Source of the DNA: Paenibacillus oceani
Lineage (GTDB): Bacteria; Bacillota; Bacilli; Paenibacillales; NBRC-103111
NCBI RefSeq assembly: GCF_014705615.1
Contig: NZ_JACXJA010000008.1
Location: forward strand, 62,001-126,000
Length of the DNA stretch: 64,000 bases
Reading direction: 5' to 3'
Shown: in pieces, positions 16,311-24,959 of the stretch
Numbering within the stretch: position 1 is the stretch's first letter
Layout: each line of letters begins with the position of its first letter
Program-made: the position numbers and the translations under genes
The notes under the pieces: generated by a model
What the model saw: the letters and a program-made list of their open reading frames with translations, nothing else
What the model was told of the DNA's origin: nothing
Database searches by the model: none

Positions 16311-16667
16311 ATGGCACAACCATTCGTCAAAAAACTTTCCCAACTTCCCGGCTTTAAAGGGGAGGGCGTCACGTTCCTGGAAGAGCACGAAGCAGAGACG
16401 ATCTCTAGTAACTATGTGAGGCTCTCCAAGGGCCAGAGCACAACAGTCGGCAATCACGACGATGAAGAGGAAGTCTACATCATCATGGGTGGTCGAGCGA
16501 GTCTCAGACTGAACCAAACCGTTTATGAGGTCGAATTCGGGGACGTCGTCTACATCCCGCGCGATACAGAGCACCAAGCGACCTGCATCTCCGAAGAGGA
16601 TTTCGAGTACATTTGCGTCGCGAACTGGCCGGATCGAATCCCGGGCCAACCCGTCCATCATAAGTAA
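16311..16667 (+). CDS. Cupin-domain protein
   Basis: 118 aa single-domain cupin. Motif 1 (TTVGNHDDEEEVYIIMGGRA) has one histidine and acidic residues; motif 2 (VEFGDVVYIPRDTEHQA) has the second histidine. Such small cupins bind sugars or metals, or act as isomerases. CGGAGGAAAC precedes the ATG. It is 20 bp upstream of the ceramidase-like gene and divergent from an AraC regulator, so the three form one regulatory unit. Confidence 0.88.
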   Translation: MAQPFVKKLSQLPGFKGEGVTFLEEHEAETISSNYVRLSKGQSTTVGNHDDEEEVYIIMGGRASLRLNQTVYEVEFGDVVYIPRDTEHQATCISEEDFEYICVANWPDRIPGQPVHHK

Positions 16668-16687
16668 GACGAAGGCGGGGGAGAATG

Positions 16688-17962
16688 ATGCGTTTTGGAG
16701 TTGCAAAAGATTTGATAACCCCGGATTTACCCACGTACATGGGGGGATACGGCTCCTTTTTCAATAAACCGTTTCAGGGGATTCATGACGATCTGTACGT
16801 ACGGACTTTACTTGTGCAAGATGGTGAAACGAAGCTGATATTCGTATCGCTCGATCTGTTATTCCACGATTTTGCCCTGACCGAGGAACTGCAGAAGTGG
16901 AGTGAAACCGCCTTTCAAATCCCAGCAGACCATTTCTTCCTGACTTACAGTCATACGCATGGCGGTCCCGCAATGGTGGGCTATGACGATGCAAGTCAGC
17001 ATTCGCCTAGCTATGAGCGATTCCTGCTAGAACGAATAAAAAGCTGTGTGTCCAGGGCGATGGTTAATACATTTGAAGGGACGCTGCAGGCTGGAGGAGT
17101 GAACGGGGACTGGAATATCAATCGCAGGCTGTCGGTAGACGGAGAATTACAGAACTTGCCAAACCCGGAAGGGGCTAAAGATGATCGCTTGCATGTGCTG
17201 AGGGTGTTGGATTTAGATGGACGGACCAAAGTCGTTTTATTCAATTACGCCTGCCATCCCGTCACGGTCCGAGATACGTTGTACCTTTCGGGAGACTATC
17301 CTGGCCGGATTTGTCACCTCCTCGAAGCCGAGTATTTCGGGGCGATGGGCATTTTCTTCCAGGGGGCGGGCGGAAACAGCCGACCGAAGGCGACGGCATA
17401 CAAAGGCATGTTCATCACCTGCACCTATGACGAAATGAATGAAATGGCGATTTCGATCGTTCAAGCGATCAAGCTGCTTTTGACCAATCCGAAGGCGATG
17501 GTTCAAGTACAACCGGATGTGGCGGCCTGCCAATTCAAGGTTCACCTAGAAATAGATCCGTATCCAAAAAGCCATTTTGCTGCAATCGCAAGTGACCCAG
17601 CTTCGCGGCCGGGGTTGGTCGGTATGGCGAATCGAGTACTAAACCATTATGATCACATGCCGGACTATGTCAACTTGCCCGCCGGGCTTATCCGGTTAAG
17701 TGCCGATCTCTACATCGCCTATATGGGCGGAGAACCGTGTTACGAAGTGAAGCGGAAGCTGGAGCGGCTGTTCCCGGGTGTCACGCTTCTGTTCTGGGGG
17801 TATGCGGATGCGACCGCCTATATACCCGACGACCAAATAATCGTGGAGGGCGGCTATGAGGCGGAAGGATCTGTCGTTGAATACGGATTGAAAGGACAGT
17901 TCCGCCCCGGAATCGACAAGCGGATGGCGGAGGCGTTTACGGCGGCATTTCGTGCTTTGTAG
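16688..17962 (+). CDS. Neutral/alkaline non-lysosomal ceramidase-type N-terminal domain protein
   Basis: 424 aa. Resembles the N-terminal catalytic domain of neutral ceramidases: YSHTHGGPAMVGYDD (zinc histidines), FNYACHPVTVRDTLYLSGDYPG and GGEPCYEVKRKLERLFPG. It lacks a signal peptide and the C-terminal beta domain of true ceramidases (over 600 aa), so it is probably an intracellular amidohydrolase of this superfamily; many bacterial members sit in sugar clusters. ATG 16688 is preferred to 16685 because GGGGGAG would be too close to the latter. Confidence 0.85.
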   Translation: MRFGVAKDLITPDLPTYMGGYGSFFNKPFQGIHDDLYVRTLLVQDGETKLIFVSLDLLFHDFALTEELQKWSETAFQIPADHFFLTYSHTHGGPAMVGYDDASQHSPSYERFLLERIKSCVSRAMVNTFEGTLQAGGVNGDWNINRRLSVDGELQNLPNPEGAKDDRLHVLRVLDLDGRTKVVLFNYACHPVTVRDTLYLSGDYPGRICHLLEAEYFGAMGIFFQGAGGNSRPKATAYKGMFITCTYDEMNEMAISIVQAIKLLLTNPKAMVQVQPDVAACQFKVHLEIDPYPKSHFAAIASDPASRPGLVGMANRVLNHYDHMPDYVNLPAGLIRLSADLYIAYMGGEPCYEVKRKLERLFPGVTLLFWGYADATAYIPDDQIIVEGGYEAEGSVVEYGLKGQFRPGIDKRMAEAFTAAFRAL

Positions 17963-18298
17963 TTGATAGGGACACTATCGTGAGCAACGGCGTGCACGAG
18001 AACCGGCATGTGCAGCCGGTCTCCATCTTCGAATGGGATCAGGCGTTCCCGTCATCGGCCGTCAATCGAAAGCGAGTGGTTGAAGGCACACCTTTGGTAT
18101 CGACACGGGCGGGTCGAAAATAGAGCCGAAGCTGTCAACTGGTAGTAGCTTTTATCGACTTTTGCGCTTACCCGGGAAATGGCGAGTGTATTTCCCATAG
18201 CGATCACAGCTAATAGAAATAGGTTTGAGACGTGGATGCAAGTCCAAGCAACTCTACCCTTCTCTCATATATTGAATGCAGAGGAGGTGATAGAGAGA
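17963..18298 (+). other. Gap with an unrecognised 47-codon open frame
   Basis: Between the ceramidase-like gene and the crystallin gene. A frame GTG 17980 to TAG 18123 would encode 47 aa (HENRHVQPVSIFEWDQAFP...), with only a weak GGGA upstream. It could be a fragment of a decayed gene. Nothing else recognisable. Confidence 0.2.
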
Positions 18299-18664
18299 AT
18301 GAACAAAGCTGTAATCTTGCAAACATTCCCTAGGCTGTCGCTCTATTCCGACGAGAACTTCAGAGGACGGGTTCGCGTGCTGCGCGGCAACTTGGGAATC
18401 CGGAATCTCGACGGCCGGTTTGATGTGGAGAGCCTTCGTTTTTTCTCTACAAGCTTCAACGCGACTCTGGTCTTATTCTCGCGCCGTAATTTCCAAGGCG
18501 CGTTTCGCGTATTCCGAGGCAATCGCAGTATTGCGGATCTGGACGATATCATTGCAGGCAACGATGCGAATTCTCTTATTTCTTCGAACGTCCGCCTTAC
18601 TTTGGCCCAGATTCGGGAGATTCGCAGAACGGGCAGACTACCAAGCGGGTTTAGAAGAATTTGA
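18299..18664 (+). CDS. Beta/gamma-crystallin-like protein
   Basis: 121 aa made of two similar halves: LSLYSDENFRGRVRVLRGN...NLD and LVLFSRRNFQGAFRVFRGN...DLD. Each has the Y/F-x-x-x-x-F-x-G Greek-key signature of beta/gamma crystallins; Ca-binding N/D-x-x-S-S sites are weak here. No signal peptide. AGGAGGTGAT lies 7 nt before ATG 18299, a very strong site. A terminator follows. Microbial relatives are stress or spore proteins; the role here is unknown. Confidence 0.78.
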   Translation: MNKAVILQTFPRLSLYSDENFRGRVRVLRGNLGIRNLDGRFDVESLRFFSTSFNATLVLFSRRNFQGAFRVFRGNRSIADLDDIIAGNDANSLISSNVRLTLAQIREIRRTGRLPSGFRRI

Positions 18665-18684
18665 GAAGACTGGAGATACACGAA

Positions 18685-18713
18685 AAACGGCGCCGATCCC
18701 GCGCCGTTTTTTG
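18685..18713 (+). terminator. Rho-independent terminator
   Basis: ACGGCGC/GCGCCGT stem followed by TTTTTT, right after the crystallin-like gene. Confidence 0.9.
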
Positions 18714-18808
18714 GTCGTCATACGGATATTGCGGAGGCAATTTAATTGCATCCGGAATACTAGGGACACGCTGCGCCGATCGGGTAAACCATGAGATTGC
18801 CGGGATGC

Positions 18809-19975
18809 TTACTCGGAGTCGGCATTGCGCAGGTCGTCCAGCAGCTTGCTCATATCTTCCGGCAAAGGCGCACGCACTTCCATCCGTTCGCCTGTCCAAG
18901 GATGAACCCAGATCAGTCTCTCGCCGTGCAGCGCCTGCCGATGAATGTACCGGCGCGTTCCGCCATACATGCCGTCCCCGGCCAGCGGGTGGTGGATCGA
19001 CGATAAATGAACGCGTATCTGATGGGTGCGTCCCGTCTCCAGCCTGAGACGGACAAGCGTATGGCCCGCGAAATATTCGACGACCTCGTACAACGTCACG
19101 GCCGGATCGCCCGTTTCGCTGACACGTCTGCGTGTGGAATGATGGCGGTCCTGGCCGATCGGTTTATCGATTTTCCCTTTCCGCTGCTCGAAGGCGCCTT
19201 CGGCCACCGCCATATAGATTCGTTCAATGGTTTTCTCGCGCATCGCCTTATCGAACTCGTAATGAGCCAGCTCGTTTTTGGCATAGAGGACAGGACCGGT
19301 CGTTTCTTTGTCCAACCGGTGGATATGCCTCACACGGCATTTTTGCCCGGATGCTTCATAGTAGGCGGCTACCGCATGGGCGAGTGTTCCGCGTTGTCCC
19401 TGTGTGCTCGGGTGCACTTCGACGCCGGCCGGCTTGTTCACGACCAGCGTAAAGTCGTCCTCGTACAAAATGTTCAAGTTGACCCAGTCGCCGGGAAAAC
19501 CGGGAGATTCGCTGGGGAACAGCTTGATCCGAAGCAGCTGACCCTGCTTAATAATGCTGTTCGTAGCGGTTAATCGGCCGGCTACCTTGGCAGGGATCGG
19601 GAACGATTTCAAAATGACCCCAAGCGGAGCGGACGCCAGCGAATCCGGGAGCTTAAACTCCATCCATTCACCTTTGCGGCGGCCCGATTTCAGACTGACC
19701 GTTTGTTTCGGGGCCGGTTTGCCGCTTGGTCCCGGCCTGGTTAACGCGGCGGGGACGTCGCGCCGGTTTGTTCTCGCCTGGGCTTGCGGGTTCTCGTGAC
19801 GTTGATTCGTTTTCCCCGCAGGAAGCTGTTTATGGGAACGGCTGTTTTTGGCAGCCGAGCTGGATTTGTCATAGGGATTCGCTTTTTTGGACCCCGGCTT
19901 TTGCCGGCCGCTCCGGCCGCCGCCTGGCGCCGGTTGTCTCGACCGCCGACCCGATTCTCTCACTTGCAACACCAC
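18809..19975 (-). CDS. RluA-family pseudouridine synthase with basic N-terminal extension
   Basis: 388 aa. The catalytic domain begins near residue 100: VNLNILYEDDFTLVVNKPAG, HRLDKETTG (catalytic Asp), ETGRTHQIRVHL and HHPLAGDGMYGG are the RluA/RluD motifs. The first 100 residues are low-complexity Lys/Arg/Gly/Pro/Ser sequence, not part of the family core; they could be an RNA-binding tail, or the real start may be internal near MEFKLPDSL. The GTG start has a poor ribosome site. The site modified (rRNA or tRNA) is not known. A paralogue is at 24960. Confidence 0.88.
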   Translation of the reverse strand: MVLQVRESGRRSRQPAPGGGRSGRQKPGSKKANPYDKSSSAAKNSRSHKQLPAGKTNQRHENPQAQARTNRRDVPAALTRPGPSGKPAPKQTVSLKSGRRKGEWMEFKLPDSLASAPLGVILKSFPIPAKVAGRLTATNSIIKQGQLLRIKLFPSESPGFPGDWVNLNILYEDDFTLVVNKPAGVEVHPSTQGQRGTLAHAVAAYYEASGQKCRVRHIHRLDKETTGPVLYAKNELAHYEFDKAMREKTIERIYMAVAEGAFEQRKGKIDKPIGQDRHHSTRRRVSETGDPAVTLYEVVEYFAGHTLVRLRLETGRTHQIRVHLSSIHHPLAGDGMYGGTRRYIHRQALHGERLIWVHPWTGERMEVRAPLPEDMSKLLDDLRNADSE

Positions 19976-20104
19976 CGCGTCTCATCTCTATTTTTCAATA
20001 CGATTTATTTTACGATAAATCAAAGAGAAAGCAAAACGAAAATGAATAGGATGGTTTCTAATGTCCAAATTGATACATATTATTACCTATAATTACATTA
20101 TATC

Positions 20105-20134
20105 TTGACTTGTAACTCGAGATTCCCTTATACT
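20105..20134 (+). promoter_or_regulatory. Sigma-A type promoter
   Basis: TTGACT and TATACT separated by 18 bp, about 35 bp before the excisionase-type HTH gene. Confidence 0.8.
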
Positions 20135-20170
20135 GAGAAGGTCAGATGGGAATAAGTGGGAGTGGTGCGG

Positions 20171-20623
20171 GTGTACACCGTAGAGGAAGTTGCCAAGTTA
20201 TTGGATATGCATCCTAGAACGATTCGCAGATATATCCGGGAAGGCAAGCTGTCCGCAGGCAAGGTTGGCGGCGAATGGAGAATCCGGGAGGAGGAGCTTG
20301 AGATGTTCACAGGGCAGGCGGTGAAAGTGATTCACGAGTCGGCGAAACGGGATATTGAATCGTTTCTCAGCGAACATCAACCGGGGGAGGGGGAGAAATA
20401 CCAGGTTTGCTCGGTCATCGATTGCAGCATTCGACAGGACGAAGCGGCGCGGATCGCGCAGCAATTGATCGTGTTCATGAACGAAGACAATCCGGCCCGA
20501 GGCAAGGCGAAGTTCCAATATTTTTATTTGGAGGAAGAGAAGAAAAGCCGGTTTGTCCTGTGGGGGAAGCCTTCATTTGTCGGCAGGCTGCTCACGGCGA
20601 TTGGGGAGATGGCCGAGAAGTAA
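20171..20623 (+). CDS. MerR/excisionase-type helix-turn-helix protein
   Basis: 150 aa from GTG 20171; GGGAG lies 8 nt upstream (GTGs at 20156, 20162 and 20165 are alternatives). The N-terminal 50 residues are a winged HTH (YTVEEVAKLLDMHPRTIRRY, KLSAGKVGGEWRI) as in excisionases and DNA-binding adaptors. The remaining 100 residues form a separate domain (YQVCSVIDCSIRQDEAARIA, FQYFYLEEEKKSRFVLWG) that I do not recognise and that may sense a ligand. Driven by the promoter at 20105. Confidence 0.82.
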   Translation: MYTVEEVAKLLDMHPRTIRRYIREGKLSAGKVGGEWRIREEELEMFTGQAVKVIHESAKRDIESFLSEHQPGEGEKYQVCSVIDCSIRQDEAARIAQQLIVFMNEDNPARGKAKFQYFYLEEEKKSRFVLWGKPSFVGRLLTAIGEMAEK

Positions 20624-20762
20624 GATGAACGCGGAGCCGCTGCCAGCCGCGTATGATACGTATGAGGAGATGCCACGCGGCTCTTAATGAAGCCTTTTGT
20701 TCCTGTACAGAATAGATTTCGTCACGGATGCATGTCCGGATATGCTGATCCGGAGGCGGGAG

Positions 20763-21521
20763 GTGGACGTTGTATACAGGCTGCTTGCTTTGGATATTGA
20801 CGGCACGTTGTTAACATTGGACAAAAGGATAACCGCCAAGACGCTGGAAGGTGTGAAGGAGGCGGTAGCGGCAGGCATTCAAGTCGTATTGTGTACAGGC
20901 CGCAGTTTGCGGCAAAGCTCCGACATTATCCGGCAGCTCGGCCTGGAAGGACCGGTTATTACCCATAACGGCGCGGTCACGTCGGAGATTGGGAGCAGAA
21001 CCGTACTGGACCGGATGTCGTTTCCGGTGGAAGCCGTCGCCCCTTTCATTCACTATTGTCGCGGGCGCGAGATTCCTTTTCGAGTGTATACGGCATTCGA
21101 TATGGTCGTGGAGCGGCCGTACAACGAAAATCTTAGGGACTATTCGATCCGGGAAGATGTTCTGGCGGAGCGCGAGCCGGTAGTAAAATTAAAAGTGGAG
21201 GACGATCGCAGAATAGGCGGATGGCAATCGATTGGGACAGCCTTAAGAAAAACGGTGAAAGATTATACGATGGACATCATGCATCCGAACGCAAACAAGG
21301 GCGAGGCGCTGGCGCGGTTGGCCCGGTCGATGGGGATCGGCCGGCGGGAGGTAGCGGCGATCGGGGATCAATATAACGATCTGAGTATGATTCAGTATGC
21401 CGGATTGGGCATCGCGATGGGGAACGCCCCTTGGCAGCTCAAACAGAGAGCGGACGCCGAGACGGCTTCCAACCAGGATGAAGGGGTATACAAAGCAATC
21501 GTCAAATATGTGCTGCGATAA
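20763..21521 (+). CDS. Cof-type HAD superfamily phosphatase
   Basis: 252 aa. HAD motifs: LALDIDGTLLT (nucleophile and acid Asp), VLCTGRS, a lysine in the NKGEAL segment and GDQYNDLSMIQYAG. The cap between is the Cof/C2B type, so the substrate is probably a sugar phosphate or FMN-like phosphate. GTG 20763 is chosen because GGAGG lies 6 nt upstream; ATG 20742 is an alternative. No operon link to the DUF402 gene downstream except a 27-bp gap. Confidence 0.9.
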   Translation: MDVVYRLLALDIDGTLLTLDKRITAKTLEGVKEAVAAGIQVVLCTGRSLRQSSDIIRQLGLEGPVITHNGAVTSEIGSRTVLDRMSFPVEAVAPFIHYCRGREIPFRVYTAFDMVVERPYNENLRDYSIREDVLAEREPVVKLKVEDDRRIGGWQSIGTALRKTVKDYTMDIMHPNANKGEALARLARSMGIGRREVAAIGDQYNDLSMIQYAGLGIAMGNAPWQLKQRADAETASNQDEGVYKAIVKYVLR

Positions 21522-21548
21522 TTTCGCGGAAAGGCGGCCGCTGCAACG

Positions 21549-22091
21549 ATGAAAAGGAAATATGCGAACCGTGCCGACTGGCCGCGGATTCTAAGCAAAA
21601 GATACGAGCAACAGCGGCTGGATCATGCCGGGTTTCACGGGTATATAACCTGGCTGTGGCTGGACCGGGTGAAGCAGCCCCTGGAGGTGGAGGTGCAGGG
21701 AGTCCGCCGCTGCGTGGCCGGCGACGGGTACGTATGGATGCAGTTGTTTCCGGACGGCGGGCGCCATACGCTCACGATCATGCTCGACCGCAAGCTGCAG
21801 GTGAGGCAGTGGTATTACGATGTTGCCAGGGAAGTCGGACTATCCCCGGACGGAATCCCTTATTGGGACGATATGTATTTGGATGTCGTCTGTTTTTCCC
21901 CCTACGAGCCCGATCTGATCGATCAGGACGATCTGGACGCTGCGTTGGAGGAAGGAGTGATATCGGAGGAGGACTACGAAGAAACCTGCCGGGAGGCCGA
22001 GGCTTTGCTGCAAAGCGTTAAGGACGGTACGAACCCGTTGATACGAGTCGGACTGGAGCAGGTGGAATCTATGGCCGCCGGACTAAAGTAA
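21549..22091 (+). CDS. DUF402 family protein (nucleotide diphosphatase type)
   Basis: 180 aa. VWMQLFPDGGRHTLTIMLD, QWYYDVAREVG, PYWDDMYLDVVCF and DQDDLDAALEEGVISEEDYEE are the DUF402 pattern, with the conserved D-x-D and acidic residues that bind metal. Characterised family members hydrolyse nucleoside tri/diphosphates or act in RNA-linked reactions. It follows the HAD phosphatase by 27 bp and may be translated from the same message. Confidence 0.85.
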   Translation: MKRKYANRADWPRILSKRYEQQRLDHAGFHGYITWLWLDRVKQPLEVEVQGVRRCVAGDGYVWMQLFPDGGRHTLTIMLDRKLQVRQWYYDVAREVGLSPDGIPYWDDMYLDVVCFSPYEPDLIDQDDLDAALEEGVISEEDYEETCREAEALLQSVKDGTNPLIRVGLEQVESMAAGLK

Positions 22092-22158
22092 GCTGGAATA
22101 AAACAATGAGAGAGAGCAGAAGGATGCAAGGGATAATAAGCTGAACTACGCACATTAC

Positions 22159-22196
22159 TTAATGTGATTAATTATTCATGATATTAATGTCATTAA
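22159..22196. promoter_or_regulatory. Two TTAATGNNATTAA palindromes
   Basis: TTAATGTGATTAA (22159-22171) and TTAATGTCATTAA (22184-22196), 25 bp apart centre to centre, in an AT-rich stretch just before the methyltransferase gene. A third copy is at 12501-12513. Such paired palindromes are typical of dimeric repressor sites; the regulator is not identified. Confidence 0.5.
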
Positions 22197-22232
22197 ATAA
22201 ATGCACATCTTCGGCGGACGGAGGTTGTTCGG

Positions 22233-22937
22233 ATGGCACAATATGACGGGTTTGCGATGCAGTACCGGGAAATTTTGAATAAAGGCGGAGCCGGCGGCCC
22301 GGAGCCCGCTTTCCGCTATATGGAGGAGCAGCTCGGATGGCTCGGGGATTTGGCCGGCAAGTCCATTTGCGACATCGGCTGCGGCCAGGGACAGCTTAGC
22401 ATCCGATTGGCCGGCATGGGAGCGAACGTCACCGGTGTCGATTTAAGCGCTGAACAGTTGGCATATGCCGCAGCCGAAGACGCTTCCGGACAGATTGCCT
22501 GGGTGCGGGACGATGCGATGAGCTTGAGCAGCATCCAGGATGAATCGTTCGATTTCGCCGTTTCGAGCGTGATGCTGATGGACGTGCCCGATCACCGTGC
22601 AGTCTTCTCGGCCGCTTGGCGGATCTTGAAGCCGGGCGGTTATCTGATATGGGTGATCATGCACCCGTGCTTCCAGTCGCCGTTCAGCCATCCGATCGGG
22701 GACGGAGGGCGCAAGGTATCGGAGTACCGCGAACAGTTCTGGAAGTCGCAGGGCCGCGGGACGATCCGATCGACGTTGGGCGCCTATCATCGGCCTTTGT
22801 CGGTGTATATCAACGATTTTATGCAAGCAGGCTTCCGGCTGTTGCGAGTCGACGAACTGGACCGGCTGGAGCCGACGGTCGACGTGCTGCCCGGACATTT
22901 CGCCGCTGTCGGTCGGAAGATGGACGACGCCCGTTGA
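22233..22937 (+). CDS. Class I SAM-dependent methyltransferase
   Basis: 234 aa. Motif I ICDIGCGQGQLSIRLA, motif II NVTGVDLS, and a post-I region VRDDAMSL then ESFDFAVSSVMLMDVPDH give the Rossmann-like methyltransferase fold. The C-terminus FMQAGFRLLRVDELDRLEP is the usual substrate-side strand. CGGAGGTTGTTCGG precedes ATG 22233. Substrate unknown. The two palindromes immediately upstream suggest regulated expression. Confidence 0.9.
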   Translation: MAQYDGFAMQYREILNKGGAGGPEPAFRYMEEQLGWLGDLAGKSICDIGCGQGQLSIRLAGMGANVTGVDLSAEQLAYAAAEDASGQIAWVRDDAMSLSSIQDESFDFAVSSVMLMDVPDHRAVFSAAWRILKPGGYLIWVIMHPCFQSPFSHPIGDGGRKVSEYREQFWKSQGRGTIRSTLGAYHRPLSVYINDFMQAGFRLLRVDELDRLEPTVDVLPGHFAAVGRKMDDAR

Positions 22938-22982
22938 CCGCATATTTGCCGCAAGAAAGCCTCGCTTGGATAAAGCGATGAC

Positions 22983-23008
22983 AGCCCTGGATGCCCGGGG
23001 CTTTTTTG
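22983..23008 (+). terminator. Rho-independent terminator
   Basis: AGCCC(C)/GGGGCT stem followed by TTTTTT after the methyltransferase gene. Confidence 0.85.
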
Positions 23009-23147
23009 TCGTATATGCCCGGACAACCTGCTTATTGCCCATCAAATGAACAAAACGGATTGGATTTTGTCGAAAAGCTCCGCCGGTTATAGTACAATGG
23101 GACTAATTGCCACTAGGGATTTGGATACCGGTCGGGAGGGTTACGGG

Positions 23148-24860
23148 TTGAAAAGTTTACAGACTCGCATCGTGCTGTTTTTCTCTGTTTTAATGCTGAT
23201 TGCAGGCAGTGTGCTGAGTTATACCGTGTACACGTCGTCAGCGGAGCTGATCAAGAAATCGCTCGGCGACCAGGCCAAGACCATCGCCGCGCAGGCTGCG
23301 GGCAAAATCGATACCGCCGCATTCCGCGCCATGCGGGCTGACTCCGATGCGTACAAGCAGCTCCGGCTGCTGCTGAACGACATGAAAGAAACGAACGGCT
23401 TGAAATATTTGTATACGATGACCGTCCGGGAGCAGAACGGGCAAATGGAATACGTCTATGCCGTCGACGGAGCGCCGCTTGATGCCAAGGAGGACGTGTC
23501 CGAATTCGGTCAAGTGGAGAAGGAGCCGTATGCGGAGCTCGCTCGGGCGTTCACGGAGAAGCAGGAGCAAGTCGGTGAGCTAACCAACGACGATTCGTAT
23601 GGAGCGACCGTTACCGCTTACGTGCCTATTATCGATCCGGCGACGGGGGACATGCTCGGCGTCGTAGGGGCGGACTTTGACGCGACAGCGGTGTACGAGC
23701 GGCTGCAGGAAAACAGCCGGTATATGGTGTGGGTAACCGGGGTTATTTTACTTGCGGCGGTATTGGCGACCTGGCTGCTGGCCCGGATTCTGCTCGGTCC
23801 GCTCAAACGGCTGACCGCTGCTTCGAGGCTGGTGCAGGCCGGAGATTTGACCGTACGCGTCGAGACGTCGCGAAGCGACGAGATCGGAGTCCTCTCGCGG
23901 GCGTTCCAGCAGATGGTCGGCGAATTGTCCGCGATGATCCGCTCGATCAGGGATAACGCGGTCCGTCTCAACGAAGCGACGGTTCAGTTGAACGATCATA
24001 CCGAGCGGACGAGCGAATCGGGAAGACGAATGACGCAAAGCATCCGCGAAGTCGCGTCGGGGGCCAGTGTGCAGGTGCAGCGGTCAGCGGAAACGGCCAA
24101 ATCGGTGGAAGAGGTCAGCGACGGGGTACAGCGAATTGCGGAATCGAGTTCCGTAGCGGCGGAAGCGTCGCTTATCGCGGCCGATCAGGCCAGACTCGGC
24201 AATACCCGTGCGGAACGCGCCATGGAACAAATGACGTTTATTGCCGAAACCAGCGAATCAAACGTCGAGGATATGAAGCGGCTGGAGCAGCGAACGGCTG
24301 AGATCGGACAGATCGTGGTGGCGATCGCGGATATTTCCTCGCAAACGAACCTGCTTGCGCTGAACGCCGCGATCGAGGCGGCCCGGGCGGGAGAGCACGG
24401 CAGAGGGTTCGCCGTCGTAGCAGATCAGGTTCGCAAGCTGGCGTCGCAAGCCGAAGAGTCTTCCCGCCACATTTCGCAGCTGGTGGATACGATAGCCGAA
24501 GAGACGAGCCGCGTAGCGGGGTCGATCCGTGCCGGCTCCAAGGAAGTGCTGGACGGGCTGGAAGCCGTCCGGCAGGCGGACGTCGCTTTCCGCGCTATCC
24601 TGAGTGAAGTGGAGCGCGTAGCCGCGCAGGTGCAGGACGTGTCCGCGGTCTCTGAAGAAATCGCCGCAGGCTCGGAGCAGGTAAGCGCGGCGATCGACGA
24701 GATGGCCGTTATCTCCCAGGAGGCGGCCAAGCATTACCGCAGCGCCGCCGACTACTCGGAGACGCAGCAGTCTTCGATCGAGCAGTTGAAGCGATCGACC
24801 GGGTCGCTACAAGAGATGGCCGCCGAGTTGAACGTGACGATCCGCAAATTCAAAGTGTAA
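23148..24860 (+). CDS. Methyl-accepting chemotaxis protein
   Basis: 570 aa from TTG 23148, which has GGGAGGG 7 nt upstream; further upstream in-frame codons have no such site. TM1 about residues 8-30, an extracellular Cache-type sensor ([20 protein letters not shown]), TM2 about 193-215, HAMP to about 265, then a methyl-accepting domain with the CheA/CheW-contacting hairpin [20 protein letters not shown] followed by [15 protein letters not shown]. Ligand unknown. It stands alone between two terminators. Confidence 0.94.
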   Translation: MKSLQTRIVLFFSVLMLIAGSVLSYTVYTSSAELIKKSLGDQAKTIAAQAAGKIDTAAFRAMRADSDAYKQLRLLLNDMKETNGLKYLYTMTVREQNGQMEYVYAVDGAPLDAKEDVSEFGQVEKEPYAELARAFTEKQEQVGELTNDDSYGATVTAYVPIIDPATGDMLGVVGADFDATAVYERLQENSRYMVWVTGVILLAAVLATWLLARILLGPLKRLTAASRLVQAGDLTVRVETSRSDEIGVLSRAFQQMVGELSAMIRSIRDNAVRLNEATVQLNDHTERTSESGRRMTQSIREVASGASVQVQRSAETAKSVEEVSDGVQRIAESSSVAAEASLIAADQARLGNTRAERAMEQMTFIAETSESNVEDMKRLEQRTAEIGQIVVAIADISSQTNLLALNAAIEAARAGEHGRGFAVVADQVRKLASQAEESSRHISQLVDTIAEETSRVAGSIRAGSKEVLDGLEAVRQADVAFRAILSEVERVAAQVQDVSAVSEEIAAGSEQVSAAIDEMAVISQEAAKHYRSAADYSETQQSSIEQLKRSTGSLQEMAAELNVTIRKFKV

Positions 24861-24959
24861 ACCGATGGCATTCCCGGTTTGCAGACAATCATGGTAAGAT
24901 GGAGAAGCTATTGGCGAATATGAACCGGAGCGCGCTCCGGACCGGGAGTGTAGAAAATT

